Positions 27,485-36,376 of a stretch of DNA of 64,000 nucleotides are shown piece after piece. The first letter of the stretch is position 1; the number at the start of each line of letters is the position of its first letter. A program made the translations under genes and the position numbers. The notes beneath the pieces were generated by a model. That model worked only from the letters and a program-made list of their open reading frames with translations. It did not search any database and had not been told where the DNA came from. Source of the DNA: Dongshaea marina (GTDB taxonomy: Bacteria; Pseudomonadota; Gammaproteobacteria; Enterobacterales; Aeromonadaceae); NCBI RefSeq assembly GCF_003072645.1, contig NZ_CP028897.1, forward strand, positions 1,439,658 to 1,503,657, given 5' to 3'.

Positions 27485-28381
27485 TTATTTTTCATGATGA
27501 ATACAGTAACTTTTATTTCCTGACACCAGGGATAGCCTATCGCCCTTCCAAAGATAAGAGCATACCTGGGGAGGGGTATTGTTATAGAAATTCATATAGT
27601 AGAGGCCATCTTTTTGGGTTATGAAGGGGGTATCAGTGAAGAGGTACCAACCTGAGCCATCAATGCCAAAGTTGTGGTAAATCACATCCCCAAAGCTGAT
27701 GTTTTTCCAGCTGTCTCCCTGTTTCTCGTATATAGTATCGATTCCTGAGGTTCTCAAAGAGCCTCCTCCGCGGTAGGCAAATAGATAGTCAGGGGAGCCG
27801 TTATTGTTGATATCTACTTTGTAAACCTGCCCATCAGCAGATGAAGCCTGGCTCTCATTTTTCATGTGAGAGGCTAGCAGTTTTTGGATTGCGGAAGGAT
27901 TGGAGATAGGCTTGACGGGGGCACCAAGCTGATGTTTCTGAGCGGGCAGCTGCAGCTGATAGTTAAAGGCGGTAATTTTTATCAGAGTATTGTCAGTTGC
28001 GCTAAACCAGATGTTTCCGGCATCAAACATAGCACCCTGGTAGTTACACCAAAGCTGATGCTCATTGATAGAGGCGATCCGGCTTCGGATCTCGGGGGGC
28101 ATAATCCTGTTGTAGTTGGAGATAAAATAACCACGATTGATGATCTGGTGCTGCCCGTCCCTGAGATAGACTTTGAGCGGGAACCTGAAAAATTCAGCCG
28201 TTTTGCTGGGAGTACCATTTTCAACGGCTTCTTTAAAACCAACGAGGGTTTGATGGATAAGCCTGCTGTTATAGCCATTATCGTGACAGCCCGTTTGCTC
28301 AAAATCCGCTACGGCATAGCTGGGAAGTGAGAATAGAACACTCAGGCCAATCAAAAAACAAGCAGCGCAATTTATCTTCAT
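27485..28381 (-). CDS. Secreted protein of unknown function
   Basis: 298 residues with a signal peptide (CFLIGLSVLFSLPSYAVA). The middle has a segment like a VCBS/FG-GAP calcium loop (KVDINNNGSPDYLFAYRG), often found in surface or secreted proteins. Four cysteines remain in the mature part. I recognise no enzyme motif. Monocistronic, flanked by the flagellin-like gene and a binding protein. Confidence 0.6.
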   Translation of the reverse strand: MKINCAACFLIGLSVLFSLPSYAVADFEQTGCHDNGYNSRLIHQTLVGFKEAVENGTPSKTAEFFRFPLKVYLRDGQHQIINRGYFISNYNRIMPPEIRSRIASINEHQLWCNYQGAMFDAGNIWFSATDNTLIKITAFNYQLQLPAQKHQLGAPVKPISNPSAIQKLLASHMKNESQASSADGQVYKVDINNNGSPDYLFAYRGGGSLRTSGIDTIYEKQGDSWKNISFGDVIYHNFGIDGSGWYLFTDTPFITQKDGLYYMNFYNNTPPQVCSYLWKGDRLSLVSGNKSYCIHHEK

Positions 28382-28607
28382 AACTATTTTGCAGTGAAAA
28401 TTTTAAAGAATGTTAGCGGCAAGGTACGAAAAGTAGCCGTGAAAATTAAGAGCATCAGTGCACTGCTCATAGTTGAAGGGGAGTGGGAAATAAGAGCTTT
28501 TTGATGGCTCAAAATCGTATTTTCCGCATATTTGGCGGGCGGTTCGAAAATAGCTCCCTATGCCAAGGATTATGCCGTGAACTCACAGGCACAGGGTAGC
28601 ATCAGGT

Positions 28608-29369
28608 TCAGTGAAGGTTATTCATGACATGGTTATCAACAATGCGCTGGTAGGTACCGTCTTTCTGCATCTTCTCTAATACCCTGGTGATCTCTTGCTG
28701 GAGCTGTTTTAGATTTGGATATTTAGACTTTTTGGAGAGGATCAGGTAGGCGGCTTGTTTGTTACCGATAGAGGCGATAGGCGCAATTTTATGGCTCAGG
28801 TTCAGGGTACCGAGATAGTACTGCATCACCTCCAGATGGCCGATAACTCCGTCAACGCGCTGAAGGTCCAACATCTTAAGGTTATTGATATTCTTGCCTT
28901 CATTTACCCTGAACTTATGCTGCTCCATGGCTTTTTGAAACGCATCGCTGATAAAGGCGCCGCTCTCTTTGGCGATAACCTTTCCATCTAAGTCACTCAG
29001 AGAGCTGAAAGAGAACGCATTCTCTTTATTCACAAAAAGATGCATCGCTTCGTAATGCAGTGGCGCCGTATAAAGGCTGAACTCCTGGCGCTGCGGTGTC
29101 AGGAATGCCGCAAACCCGCCATCGACCCGGCCCGCTTCGACTTGAAGCATCACCGACTTCCAGGCGGTCGAGACTATCTTGACCTCCAGGTTCAGCCGAT
29201 TGGCCATCTCCTGCACAAGGTCAATATCAATCCCTGATAGCGCGCCATCTTTCATGTAGTTGAAGGGGGGGAAATCGTCCACGGTTGAAAAAACCAGGAC
29301 AGGTTTGGAGAACGCATAGTATCCCCAGGAGCTTAGGAGGATAAGGCAAAATAGAATAATGCGTTTCAT
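28608..29369 (-). CDS. Periplasmic solute-binding protein, SBP family 3
   Basis: 253 residues from ATG 29369 (signal sequence IILFCLILLSSWGYYAFS). Classic family-3 features: DFPPFNYMKDGALSGIDIDLVQEMANRLNLEV near the mature start, read in two pieces, DGGFAAFLTPQR and VIAKESGAFISDA. Such proteins bind amino acids or act as sensory ligand domains. No permease or ATPase is adjacent. It lacks the DLFPxxLCxGYY signature of the six-gene array, so it is a separate lineage. An upstream in-frame ATG at 29483 is rejected for lack of a signal peptide. Confidence 0.8.
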   Translation of the reverse strand: MKRIILFCLILLSSWGYYAFSKPVLVFSTVDDFPPFNYMKDGALSGIDIDLVQEMANRLNLEVKIVSTAWKSVMLQVEAGRVDGGFAAFLTPQRQEFSLYTAPLHYEAMHLFVNKENAFSFSSLSDLDGKVIAKESGAFISDAFQKAMEQHKFRVNEGKNINNLKMLDLQRVDGVIGHLEVMQYYLGTLNLSHKIAPIASIGNKQAAYLILSKKSKYPNLKQLQQEITRVLEKMQKDGTYQRIVDNHVMNNLH

Positions 29370-29500
29370 GGGGTACCCTGGTGTATATGCCTTCAACGAT
29401 TCAAGACTTGGAGTCAGTATCTTCTGTAATTTTAGTCTATCTCCCTCTTTTAAACCTTTGCTTCCTACTTTGTGCATCAACACCGTTCTCGCTTACATCA

Positions 29501-30019
29501 TTAGGCGATCGACTCAGTTGCCTTGGTAGTGATAGCGACTCTCCTGTCAGCACTCTCCCAGCAAGACGCCGAGCTTTTCGGGGGGGACTGTAAATTGGGA
29601 TGCTGATGTGGAGCCTTACTCAGGAGGCGGTTGATGAGCTGTTGCTGCTGAGCCATTAACAGGCCGTTATTCTGGTTGAGCTGGTGACAGGCGTTGATCT
29701 CATCAAGATACGCCTGCCATTGCCGGACGATGGGATTGGCGATCTTGGGTGGAAGTTTCTTTAGTAACTGGGTGATACCGGTCTTATCGGCACTGAACCC
29801 GAGTGCTTGCAGCAAACCGTCTCTTTGTTGTCCCTGATGGTCAATGGATTGCAAAAGTTGCTGTTGGCACTCTATCAGACGGTTTATCTCAGCGCTGTTA
29901 CACCGATGAAGCGCTTCACTGAGCTGCTGCATCACCCGGTTGAGTTGCTGCAGCTTCTGTGTATCCCTTGCTATTAGCTGGTACAGTCGTTGGATCTTTC
30001 GGGCAAGGGGCTGATTCAT
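29501..30019 (-). CDS. flgN: FlgN-like flagellar export chaperone (lateral system)
   Basis: 172 residues, mostly helical and glutamine-rich, with the FlgN-type middle (LLQALGFSADKTGITQLLKK). FlgN binds the hook-filament junction proteins FlgK and FlgL before export. Overlaps flgM by ATGA. The ending after the G7 run at 29580-29586 (KSSASCWESADRRV) is unlike the family and could be a frame artefact; other frames also stay open for some length. Chaperone identity rests on position and helical pattern. Confidence 0.75.
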   Translation of the reverse strand: MNQPLARKIQRLYQLIARDTQKLQQLNRVMQQLSEALHRCNSAEINRLIECQQQLLQSIDHQGQQRDGLLQALGFSADKTGITQLLKKLPPKIANPIVRQWQAYLDEINACHQLNQNNGLLMAQQQQLINRLLSKAPHQHPNLQSPPKSSASCWESADRRVAITTKATESIA

Positions 30020-30297
30020 GAAGACTTACCATTGTGAATACTGGCTCCCATATCCAGCAGATTATCTGCCAGCTGTTCGATGTCAACATTGAGTGAGCCT
30101 TGGCGAAGCTGCTCTTTGATCTGCTGAACCTTGAGGTTATCAACCTCAGGGGCCGCATCCAGACGCTGGCGAGCCACCTGGGTCAGAATATCTGAGCCAG
30201 GCTCAGCTTTGGTCGGTTGAGAGCGGCTCTCTCGACTCGATGGGGGAGCCTCACTTAGGGTGACCGGGCGAATGAATGAGAGTTTGTCGATGCTCAT
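30016..30297 (-). CDS. flgM: Anti-sigma-28 factor FlgM (lateral system)
   Basis: 93 residues. The C-terminal half has the FlgM pattern VDNLKVQQIKEQLRQGSLNV, then DIEQLADNLLDM. It binds and inhibits FliA until the hook is complete, when it is exported. A dedicated FliA (42947-43681) is present, so this pair probably forms a lateral-specific checkpoint. ATG at 30297 is chosen over TTG at 30309. Confidence 0.85.
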   Translation of the reverse strand: MSIDKLSFIRPVTLSEAPPSSRESRSQPTKAEPGSDILTQVARQRLDAAPEVDNLKVQQIKEQLRQGSLNVDIEQLADNLLDMGASIHNGKSS

Positions 30298-30373
30298 GAG
30301 AGTGTCCAATAAATCCTGATTGTTGTTATATTCGACGCAAGTTGCCGATTGTTTATAGCCAGGTTGAAAAAGA

Positions 30374-31081
30374 TCAAAAGTGAGTTTGCACCTGGTGATG
30401 ATTAATGACCTCAGCCCAGATCTGTTTATGAGAGCTTAGATTGCGTACCCTTATCTGTTGGTGGAGCTTGCCACTTTGCAAGGCCATCCCGGGAGCCGTG
30501 ATCTTCAGGTTTCCACTCTGGGCGATAATATTAATATGTTCACCCCGCTCTATCATCGCGCCTCTCATTACGCTCACTGGAGTGATCACCTGCCCGGGAG
30601 GGAGCGGCCGGCGAACAACCATCCCCAAGAGTGGCTTACGGGCACTATAGTAGCCGGCATAAAGGGTACTGAGATCCTGCGTTCGGTAGCCCAAATCCGA
30701 GAGAATAAGTTTATGCTGGCGGTGAAGGGAGGCGTTGCTGACAACGACCCTGGCATAGATATGGGCATTGACCCTGGAAAACAGTTGCCAGTGCGTTTGC
30801 GGACTTTGGCAAATGAGCCGGACGGTGAAGTGGCCCAGAGGCGCCTTGCTGCCCAACATGGGCTCCACCTTGACCGGGTTCGGGCAGGGGGCAACCCCCT
30901 GAAGGAGCAGGGGGGAGATATCCAGTTGATAGCGTCCGGAGCCTTGCTCCTGAACCATCTTTTCCAGGATGGGATCCAGGTGTTGGTGGATCGCCTGGTT
31001 AAGCTGAGATTGGAGCACGCTTCCATAGGCCAGTCCAGTAAACAGCCAAAGCAGTGTGATGTAGCCGATCCTCTGTTTCAT
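30374..31081 (-). CDS. flgA: Flagellar P-ring chaperone FlgA (lateral system)
   Basis: About 235 residues with a signal sequence (ITLLWLFTGLAYG). The C-terminal SAF-type domain reads RKPLLGMVVRRPLPPGQVIT and the end has GEHINIIAQSGNLKITAPGM and ALQSGKLHQQIRVRN, strong FlgA features. It assists FlgI assembly in the periplasm. Divergent from flgB, so a shared control region lies between. Confidence 0.9.
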   Translation of the reverse strand: MKQRIGYITLLWLFTGLAYGSVLQSQLNQAIHQHLDPILEKMVQEQGSGRYQLDISPLLLQGVAPCPNPVKVEPMLGSKAPLGHFTVRLICQSPQTHWQLFSRVNAHIYARVVVSNASLHRQHKLILSDLGYRTQDLSTLYAGYYSARKPLLGMVVRRPLPPGQVITPVSVMRGAMIERGEHINIIAQSGNLKITAPGMALQSGKLHQQIRVRNLSSHKQIWAEVINHHQVQTHF

Positions 31082-31304
31082 CTGTTCTATTATCCCACCC
31101 ATCCGGTGGCTAGTTTAGCCTGAATCCTCCTTTCACAGAAAGACTCATCTCTATCAAAATTAAGACGGGAGTATTTTGATGGGACCTTCTCATCAATCCT
31201 CTCTTGGGCGGAAATAGAGTTTACATTGGCTTCCTCCGCCCTGGTACTTCCGGAAATATCATTTCACATATTGCTCAATGTATTGAAAATAAAGGAATTT
31301 AATA

Positions 31305-31320
31305 TTGGCATTATTTTTGC
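31305..31320 (+). promoter_or_regulatory. Sigma-54 type promoter for flgBCDEFGHIJKL
   Basis: TTGGCA, four or five bases, then TTTGC, with exactly 10 bases between the GG and GC elements (-24/-12). It is placed 30-40 bases before flgB. Lateral flg genes in Vibrio are activated by LafK with sigma-54, which agrees. Confidence 0.8.
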
Positions 31321-31354
31321 TTAAGAGTGGGCTTTTGTTGGTTCAGAGGTGAAA

Positions 31355-31723
31355 GTGAGTATCAAGCTGGAGCAGGCCCTGGGAGCCCATGTCGATATGC
31401 TGCGTTTTCATATCCAGCGGGCAGAGGTATTGGCCGGCAATATTGCCAACGCAGATACCCCGGGTTATCAGGCCAGAGACCTGGATTTTAATGCCTATGT
31501 TACCGATGCTCAGGCCAGGCTTGAGGGGGTCGGTGCTCCCGCCCTGAGTCGGGAGCTTAATTATCGTATCCCGGAGCAATCGAGCGCCGATGGCAATACG
31601 GTTGAGATCGGTCAGGAGCAGGCTCGCTTTTCCCAAAATGCGATGGATTATCAAACCAGTTACAGCTTTCTCAATATGCAGCTTCGAGGTCTGAAGCAGG
31701 CGATTGAGGGGCAGTCCAGCTAA
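31355..31723 (+). CDS. flgB: Flagellar proximal rod protein FlgB (lateral)
   Basis: About 122 residues. NIANADTPGYQARDLDF is the conserved N-terminal rod motif and the C-terminus ends in a coiled helix. GTG at 31355 is preferred because AGAGG is correctly spaced; GTG at 31349 is an alternative. First gene of the rightward operon. Forms the proximal rod with FlgC and FlgF. Confidence 0.93.
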   Translation: MSIKLEQALGAHVDMLRFHIQRAEVLAGNIANADTPGYQARDLDFNAYVTDAQARLEGVGAPALSRELNYRIPEQSSADGNTVEIGQEQARFSQNAMDYQTSYSFLNMQLRGLKQAIEGQSS

Positions 31724-31735
31724 GGCAGGAGCGAG

Positions 31736-32161
31736 ATGTCACTCGATTCAATTTATCAGATCGTCGGCTCGGCGATGAATGCCGAAACGGTCAGGCTCAA
31801 TACGGTTGCCTCCAACCTGGCTAATGCCAATAGTGTGGGCGGGAGTGAGAGCGAAACATATCATGCCAAAAAAACCGTGTTTGCCACGGTTTACCAAAAT
31901 AACCTCGCGGGCTCATCCTCTCCCGACTATGGTGCATCGGTTCGGGTTGCCGGGGTGGTCGATAGTCCCGAGGCTCTGGAGCGGCGTTATCAGCCGGATA
32001 ACCCCAAGGCCGATAGCAAGGGCTATGTCTATGCTCCCAATGTGAATCCTGTGGAAGAGATGGCAGATATGATCTCGGCATCGCGTAACTTTGCAACCAA
32101 TGTTGAGGTACTCAACAGTGCCCGGGGTATGCAGCTCAAACTACTTAAGCTTGGAGGCTAA
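31736..32161 (+). CDS. flgC: Flagellar proximal rod protein FlgC (lateral)
   Basis: 141 residues. N-terminal MNAETVRLNTVASNLANANS, then VFATVYQNN, and the C-terminal rod signature YVYAPNVNPVEEMADMISAS. Twelve bases after flgB. Sequence and length match FlgC. Confidence 0.95.
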   Translation: MSLDSIYQIVGSAMNAETVRLNTVASNLANANSVGGSESETYHAKKTVFATVYQNNLAGSSSPDYGASVRVAGVVDSPEALERRYQPDNPKADSKGYVYAPNVNPVEEMADMISASRNFATNVEVLNSARGMQLKLLKLGG

Positions 32162-32164
32162 GTT

Positions 32165-32890
32165 GTGAATACCTCAGTGAATGCTCAGAACAACACCCTG
32201 CTGTCCGCGGACAACACCCAGCAGCCAGTTCAACAGGGGATGGATGTTGATGAAAACATGTTCATGACCCTGATGCTGGCGCAGCTTAAAAACCAGGATC
32301 CGACCGAGCCACAGGATAGCTCTGAGTTTTTGAGTCAGCTGGCGCAATTCAGTAGCGTCAGTAGTCTGCAATCCTTGCAGAAGCAGGTTCAGGGACTGGC
32401 CTATGGACTGAGTACCGCCGTGGATCTGACGGCAACCAGCATGGTGGGAAGCCAGGTTCTGTTTGCAACGGACAAGGTTGATCTGACCCAGGACGGTAAG
32501 GTTCAGGGGCAACTCAACTTGGGGGATGATGCCAAGCAGGTGACGCTGAATATCTATGATGAGGATCATCAGCTGGTGGACTCCGTAAACCTTGGAGATC
32601 ATAACCAGGGAGCCTGTGCCTTTACCCTGGATCAGAGCGAACTCAAGCTCAAGCCGGGCCACTATCAGATCTCGGCAACCGCAACCATCGGCGGTGAGCC
32701 AACACCGCTGCAAACCAATATAGCGGCCCGGGTGGATAGTGTGGAGCTGGCTCAAAATGGCATCTATCTGCACTTAGAGGGGATGGGGGTGATCCCTATT
32801 GAGCAGGTCACCCAGATCACCGGCGGGGCCGACAAATCGTCCGGCTCATCGGCACTCATGTCTCCCTTTACCCTCAATCACCACCTTTAA
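32165..32890 (+). CDS. flgD: Flagellar hook-capping scaffold FlgD (lateral)
   Basis: 241 residues. Capping-protein motif FMTLMLAQLKNQDPTEPQDS followed by SEFLSQLAQFSSV, and an Ig-like/FlgD domain in the C-terminal half. It guides hook polymerisation and is discarded. GTG start at 32165 with GGAGG upstream inside the flgC stop region. Confidence 0.95.
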   Translation: MNTSVNAQNNTLLSADNTQQPVQQGMDVDENMFMTLMLAQLKNQDPTEPQDSSEFLSQLAQFSSVSSLQSLQKQVQGLAYGLSTAVDLTATSMVGSQVLFATDKVDLTQDGKVQGQLNLGDDAKQVTLNIYDEDHQLVDSVNLGDHNQGACAFTLDQSELKLKPGHYQISATATIGGEPTPLQTNIAARVDSVELAQNGIYLHLEGMGVIPIEQVTQITGGADKSSGSSALMSPFTLNHHL

Positions 32891-32907
32891 TCTCTACAGG
32901 AGTAATC

Positions 32908-34116
32908 ATGTCTTTTTCTATCGGACTTAGCGGATTGAATGCTGCCAGCGATGAGCTGGAGGTGACCAGTAATAACATCGCCAACGTCAATAGCGCAGGC
33001 TATAAATCCTTTCGCAATCAATATGCTTCTGTATATAACCAGTATGCCCCGGGTGGCGTGCAGCTGGCGGCACAGACTCAGCGCTTTACCCAGGGTAGTT
33101 TTCAGGAGACCGGGCGTTCTTTGGATATGGCGATTCAGGGCGGCGGTTTTTTTGTGGGTTCGATGAATGGCCATCAGGTCTACACCCGGCGTGGCTATTT
33201 TCAGCTCGACAGCCAGGGGGTCATTACCAATGATCTGGGGATGAAGTTGCAGGGCCATCCGGTGGATGGCGACGGCAATCTGCAAAACTCTGTGGTGAGT
33301 GATCTGCAAATTCAAAAAGGTGATATCGCGGCCCGCTCCAGTGGCAATGTTACCATTAGCGCGAATTTGAATGCCGGAGATGAGATCCCGAAAACCACTC
33401 CTTTTGATGCCAGTGATTCCGATAGTTACAACAGCTCTACCTCGGTCAATATCTATGACTCCTTGGGCAAGCAACATAGTTTGAAGGAGTACTTTGTCAA
33501 AGGAAAGACTTCAGAGAACCCTAGTATCACTACCTGGACAGTCCATTACACGATGGATGGTCGATCTGTGACTAATAATGGGGGGGAGGATACGTTGAAA
33601 TTTGATAGTTCAGGAAAGCTGGTGGATTACAAGCCTCAATCTTTGACACTGGATCCTAGTGGTGGTGCCAGCTCCATGACCACCAAGGTGGATCTGAGCG
33701 GTATGTCGCAGTTTGCCTCCGATTTTAGTATCAACAAGGCCACCCAGGATGGCTACGCCTCGGGTCAGTTCACCAAGCTATCGGTGGATGATAAGGGGCA
33801 GATCTTCGCGGACTACTCCAATGGCAAAAGAGAGCTACAGGGGCAGGTGGTGATGGCCTCTTTTAGCAATGAAAACGGCCTGCACCCAGTGGGTAACACC
33901 GCCTGGGAGCAAACCTCCAGTTCGGGGGAGGCGATTATTGGCTCTCCGGGAAGCAGTCAGCTGGGGGCGCTCAAATCGGGTGCGGTGGAGCAATCGAACG
34001 TGGATCTCTCCCAGGAGCTGGTCACCCTGATCACGGCCCAGCGGGACTATCAGGCCAATGCCAAGACGATTCAGACCGCTTCTAAACTCAACAGCACCCT
34101 GATGCAGATCATCTAA
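32908..34116 (+). CDS. flgE: Flagellar hook protein FlgE (lateral)
   Basis: 402 residues. N-terminal GLSGLNAASDELEVTSNNIA, central ANLNAGDEIP and SVNIYDSLGKQH, C-terminal NVDLSQELVTLITAQRDYQA. Builds the hook. A G7 run at 33580-33586 is in frame here, so not every long G-run in this sequence is short. Confidence 0.96.
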   Translation: MSFSIGLSGLNAASDELEVTSNNIANVNSAGYKSFRNQYASVYNQYAPGGVQLAAQTQRFTQGSFQETGRSLDMAIQGGGFFVGSMNGHQVYTRRGYFQLDSQGVITNDLGMKLQGHPVDGDGNLQNSVVSDLQIQKGDIAARSSGNVTISANLNAGDEIPKTTPFDASDSDSYNSSTSVNIYDSLGKQHSLKEYFVKGKTSENPSITTWTVHYTMDGRSVTNNGGEDTLKFDSSGKLVDYKPQSLTLDPSGGASSMTTKVDLSGMSQFASDFSINKATQDGYASGQFTKLSVDDKGQIFADYSNGKRELQGQVVMASFSNENGLHPVGNTAWEQTSSSGEAIIGSPGSSQLGALKSGAVEQSNVDLSQELVTLITAQRDYQANAKTIQTASKLNSTLMQII

Positions 34117-34126
34117 GGGGAGAGTC

Positions 34127-34864
34127 ATGGATCGTTCTCTATACACAGCGATGACCGGCGCTTCGGCGGCGATGCAGGTGGAGGCGCTGCACTCCAATAA
34201 CCTTGCCAATGCTAATACCCCGGGGTTTCAGGCGGCGATCGCACTTGCCGATAGCCAGCCTGTCGAAGGGGATGGCTGGCATAGCAGGACAATGGCTGCG
34301 GTGCGTGATGGTGGGTTGTCCGGTCGCAGCGGGGATGTGATCGTGACCGGTCGCGCCCTGGACGTGAAGCCCTCCGAAGGGGGCTATCTGGCGGTAATGG
34401 ATCCCAGTGGTAAAGAGGCCTATACCCGGGATGGGAGCATCCAGGTCAATGCCAGCGGCGAGATGACGATCAAGGGGCTTCCCGTGATCGGCAGCTCGGG
34501 CGGGCCCATCATGGTTCCCTCCTCGGCTCAGCTGCATATCGGCGAGGATGGCACCATTTCAATGGAACAGACCGCAGGCCAGGGGATGGTTGAGCTGGAC
34601 CAGCTCAAGCTGGTGCAGGCCTCTCCCCGAGATCTGGAGCGGAGCAGCAGTTGTCTCATCTATGGGCGTGATGGCAAAACCTTTGGCGCATCTTCAGCTA
34701 TCCGGGTGCGCTCCGAAGCCCTGGAGGGAAGCAATGTCAATCCGGTGGAAGAGATGGTGACCGTAATGTCTTCAAGCCGCCAGTTTGAGATGCAGCTGAA
34801 AATGATGGAAACCGCGAAAACCCTTGAGCAAAGTGGCGATAGCCTGTTGCGCTCCCCCCTATAA
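34127..34864 (+). CDS. flgF: Flagellar proximal rod protein FlgF (lateral)
   Basis: 245 residues. N-terminal YTAMTGASAAMQVEALHSNN and LANANTPGFQ, C-terminal EGSNVNPVEEMVTVMSSSRQFEMQ. A single-gene-family rod protein between FlgE and FlgG, order conserved. Confidence 0.94.
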   Translation: MDRSLYTAMTGASAAMQVEALHSNNLANANTPGFQAAIALADSQPVEGDGWHSRTMAAVRDGGLSGRSGDVIVTGRALDVKPSEGGYLAVMDPSGKEAYTRDGSIQVNASGEMTIKGLPVIGSSGGPIMVPSSAQLHIGEDGTISMEQTAGQGMVELDQLKLVQASPRDLERSSSCLIYGRDGKTFGASSAIRVRSEALEGSNVNPVEEMVTVMSSSRQFEMQLKMMETAKTLEQSGDSLLRSPL

Positions 34865-34886
34865 CCCAAGTATGGAGTTTTAAATA

Positions 34887-35672
34887 ATGAGTTCATCCCT
34901 TTGGGTCAGCATGACCGGCCTTGAAGCGCAGGAAAAGCAGATGTCAGTGATATCGAACAATCTGGCAAATGTGAATACCACGGCCTTTAAGCGGGATCGC
35001 GCCTCCTTTGAGGATCTGTTCTATCAGACGGAGCAGGAGGCTGGTGCCATGGCAAATCAGCAAAATGAACTGCCGGTTGGCCTGCAGCTGGGGACGGGGG
35101 TTAAGGTGACAGGGACCGAAAAGGTTTTTACCCCGGGAGACATCAAAACCACCGGACAGCCTCTGGATCTGGCGATCGCGGGTCAGGGGTTTTTCCAGGT
35201 TCAAAAGCCTGATGGCAGCATCGCTTATACCCGGGATGGCCAGTTCCAAAAAAATGCCGATGGCACCCTGGTGACCATGGAGGGGCTTCCAGTACAACCC
35301 TCGATCACCATTCCGGATGATGCGACCAGTGTCAGCATAGGTACCGATGGGACCGTATCCGTGACCCAGGCCGGCAGCACAGACTCCCAGTCGCTGGGGC
35401 AACTCACCCTGGTCAGCTTCGTGAACCCCTGTGGCCTCAAGGCATTGGGAGGGAATCTTTATCAGCAGACGACCGCCAGTGGCGCGCCAAACGAATCTAT
35501 TGCGGGCCAGGATGGTTTGGGAGAGATCAAGCAACACTCCCTGGAGGGTTCTAATGTGAGCGTGGTTCAGGAGATGGTAGACATGATCTCGACCCAGCGT
35601 GCCTATGACATGAACTCCAAGGTGGTTTCGGCCGCCGATCAGATGCTCAAAGAAGTCAGTCAGGTAGGCTAA
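34887..35672 (+). CDS. flgG: Flagellar distal rod protein FlgG (lateral)
   Basis: 261 residues. N-terminal SLWVSMTGLEAQEKQMSVIS, NNLANVNTTAFKRDRASFED, and C-terminal EGSNVSVVQEMVDMISTQRA. The length equals that of typical FlgG proteins. It forms the rod that crosses the P and L rings. Confidence 0.96.
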   Translation: MSSSLWVSMTGLEAQEKQMSVISNNLANVNTTAFKRDRASFEDLFYQTEQEAGAMANQQNELPVGLQLGTGVKVTGTEKVFTPGDIKTTGQPLDLAIAGQGFFQVQKPDGSIAYTRDGQFQKNADGTLVTMEGLPVQPSITIPDDATSVSIGTDGTVSVTQAGSTDSQSLGQLTLVSFVNPCGLKALGGNLYQQTTASGAPNESIAGQDGLGEIKQHSLEGSNVSVVQEMVDMISTQRAYDMNSKVVSAADQMLKEVSQVG

Positions 35673-35673
35673 A

Positions 35674-36369
35674 TTGACGAACCTAAGTAACCCGAGCCTG
35701 CGTACTTGCCTGCTGTTGGTGTGCCTGCTGCTGGCTGGATGTGAAAACCTCAAGCTGGATCCCAAGCCCGGAGAGGATGGCTACTCGACCCATAATTTTC
35801 CATCCAGCCACATTGAGCATCAGGATGGTAGCCTGTTTGGAGGCGGGGCCTCCATGATGCTGTTTAGCGATCACCGGGCGCACCAAACCGGCGATATCAT
35901 CACCGTGGTGCTCAATGAACATACGGTTTCCGACCATAAGTCCGGCACCAAGATCAACAAGAGTAATAGTGACGATCTGGCCAGTCCCGTGGTGTTTGGG
36001 CATACAGGATCTCAGGTATTTGGCGGCTCGATTGAAACGGGCCTTAAGTCCTCGCACAAGTTTGATGGTAACACCAATTCGATGCAGCAAAACCTGTTGC
36101 AGGGGCAGCTCACCGTGGTGGTGGAGGGGGTGATGCCAAACGGCGTATTGAGCATCAAGGGTGAGAAATGGATCAAGCTCAACCAGGGCACCGAATATGT
36201 GCGGATCACCGGCTATATTCGTCCCGAAGATATTAATGATCTCAACCAGGTCTCTTCCCAGCGGGTCGCCGATGCCAATATCGCTTATTCCGGAACCGGT
36301 GCCCTGGCCGATGCCAATCGGCAGGGGTGGCTGAGCCGGTTCTTTAGCAGCTCCTGGTTCCCTTACTGA
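35674..36369 (+). CDS. flgH: Flagellar L-ring lipoprotein FlgH (lateral)
   Basis: 231 residues. Lipobox LLAGCEN after a short hydrophobic stretch, then [20 protein letters not shown] and [33 protein letters not shown], and a C-terminal GW-W motif region. Begins with TTG, two bases after flgG. Forms the outer-membrane ring. TTG is the only start that keeps the whole signal peptide. Confidence 0.93.
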   Translation: MTNLSNPSLRTCLLLVCLLLAGCENLKLDPKPGEDGYSTHNFPSSHIEHQDGSLFGGGASMMLFSDHRAHQTGDIITVVLNEHTVSDHKSGTKINKSNSDDLASPVVFGHTGSQVFGGSIETGLKSSHKFDGNTNSMQQNLLQGQLTVVVEGVMPNGVLSIKGEKWIKLNQGTEYVRITGYIRPEDINDLNQVSSQRVADANIAYSGTGALADANRQGWLSRFFSSSWFPY

Positions 36370-36376
36370 GGTGGTG

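Noticed and set aside
30374-31102. Sigma-54 promoter for the leftward flgA gene
   Set aside because: No GG-N10-GC element on the minus strand between flgA and flgB could be found by eye.
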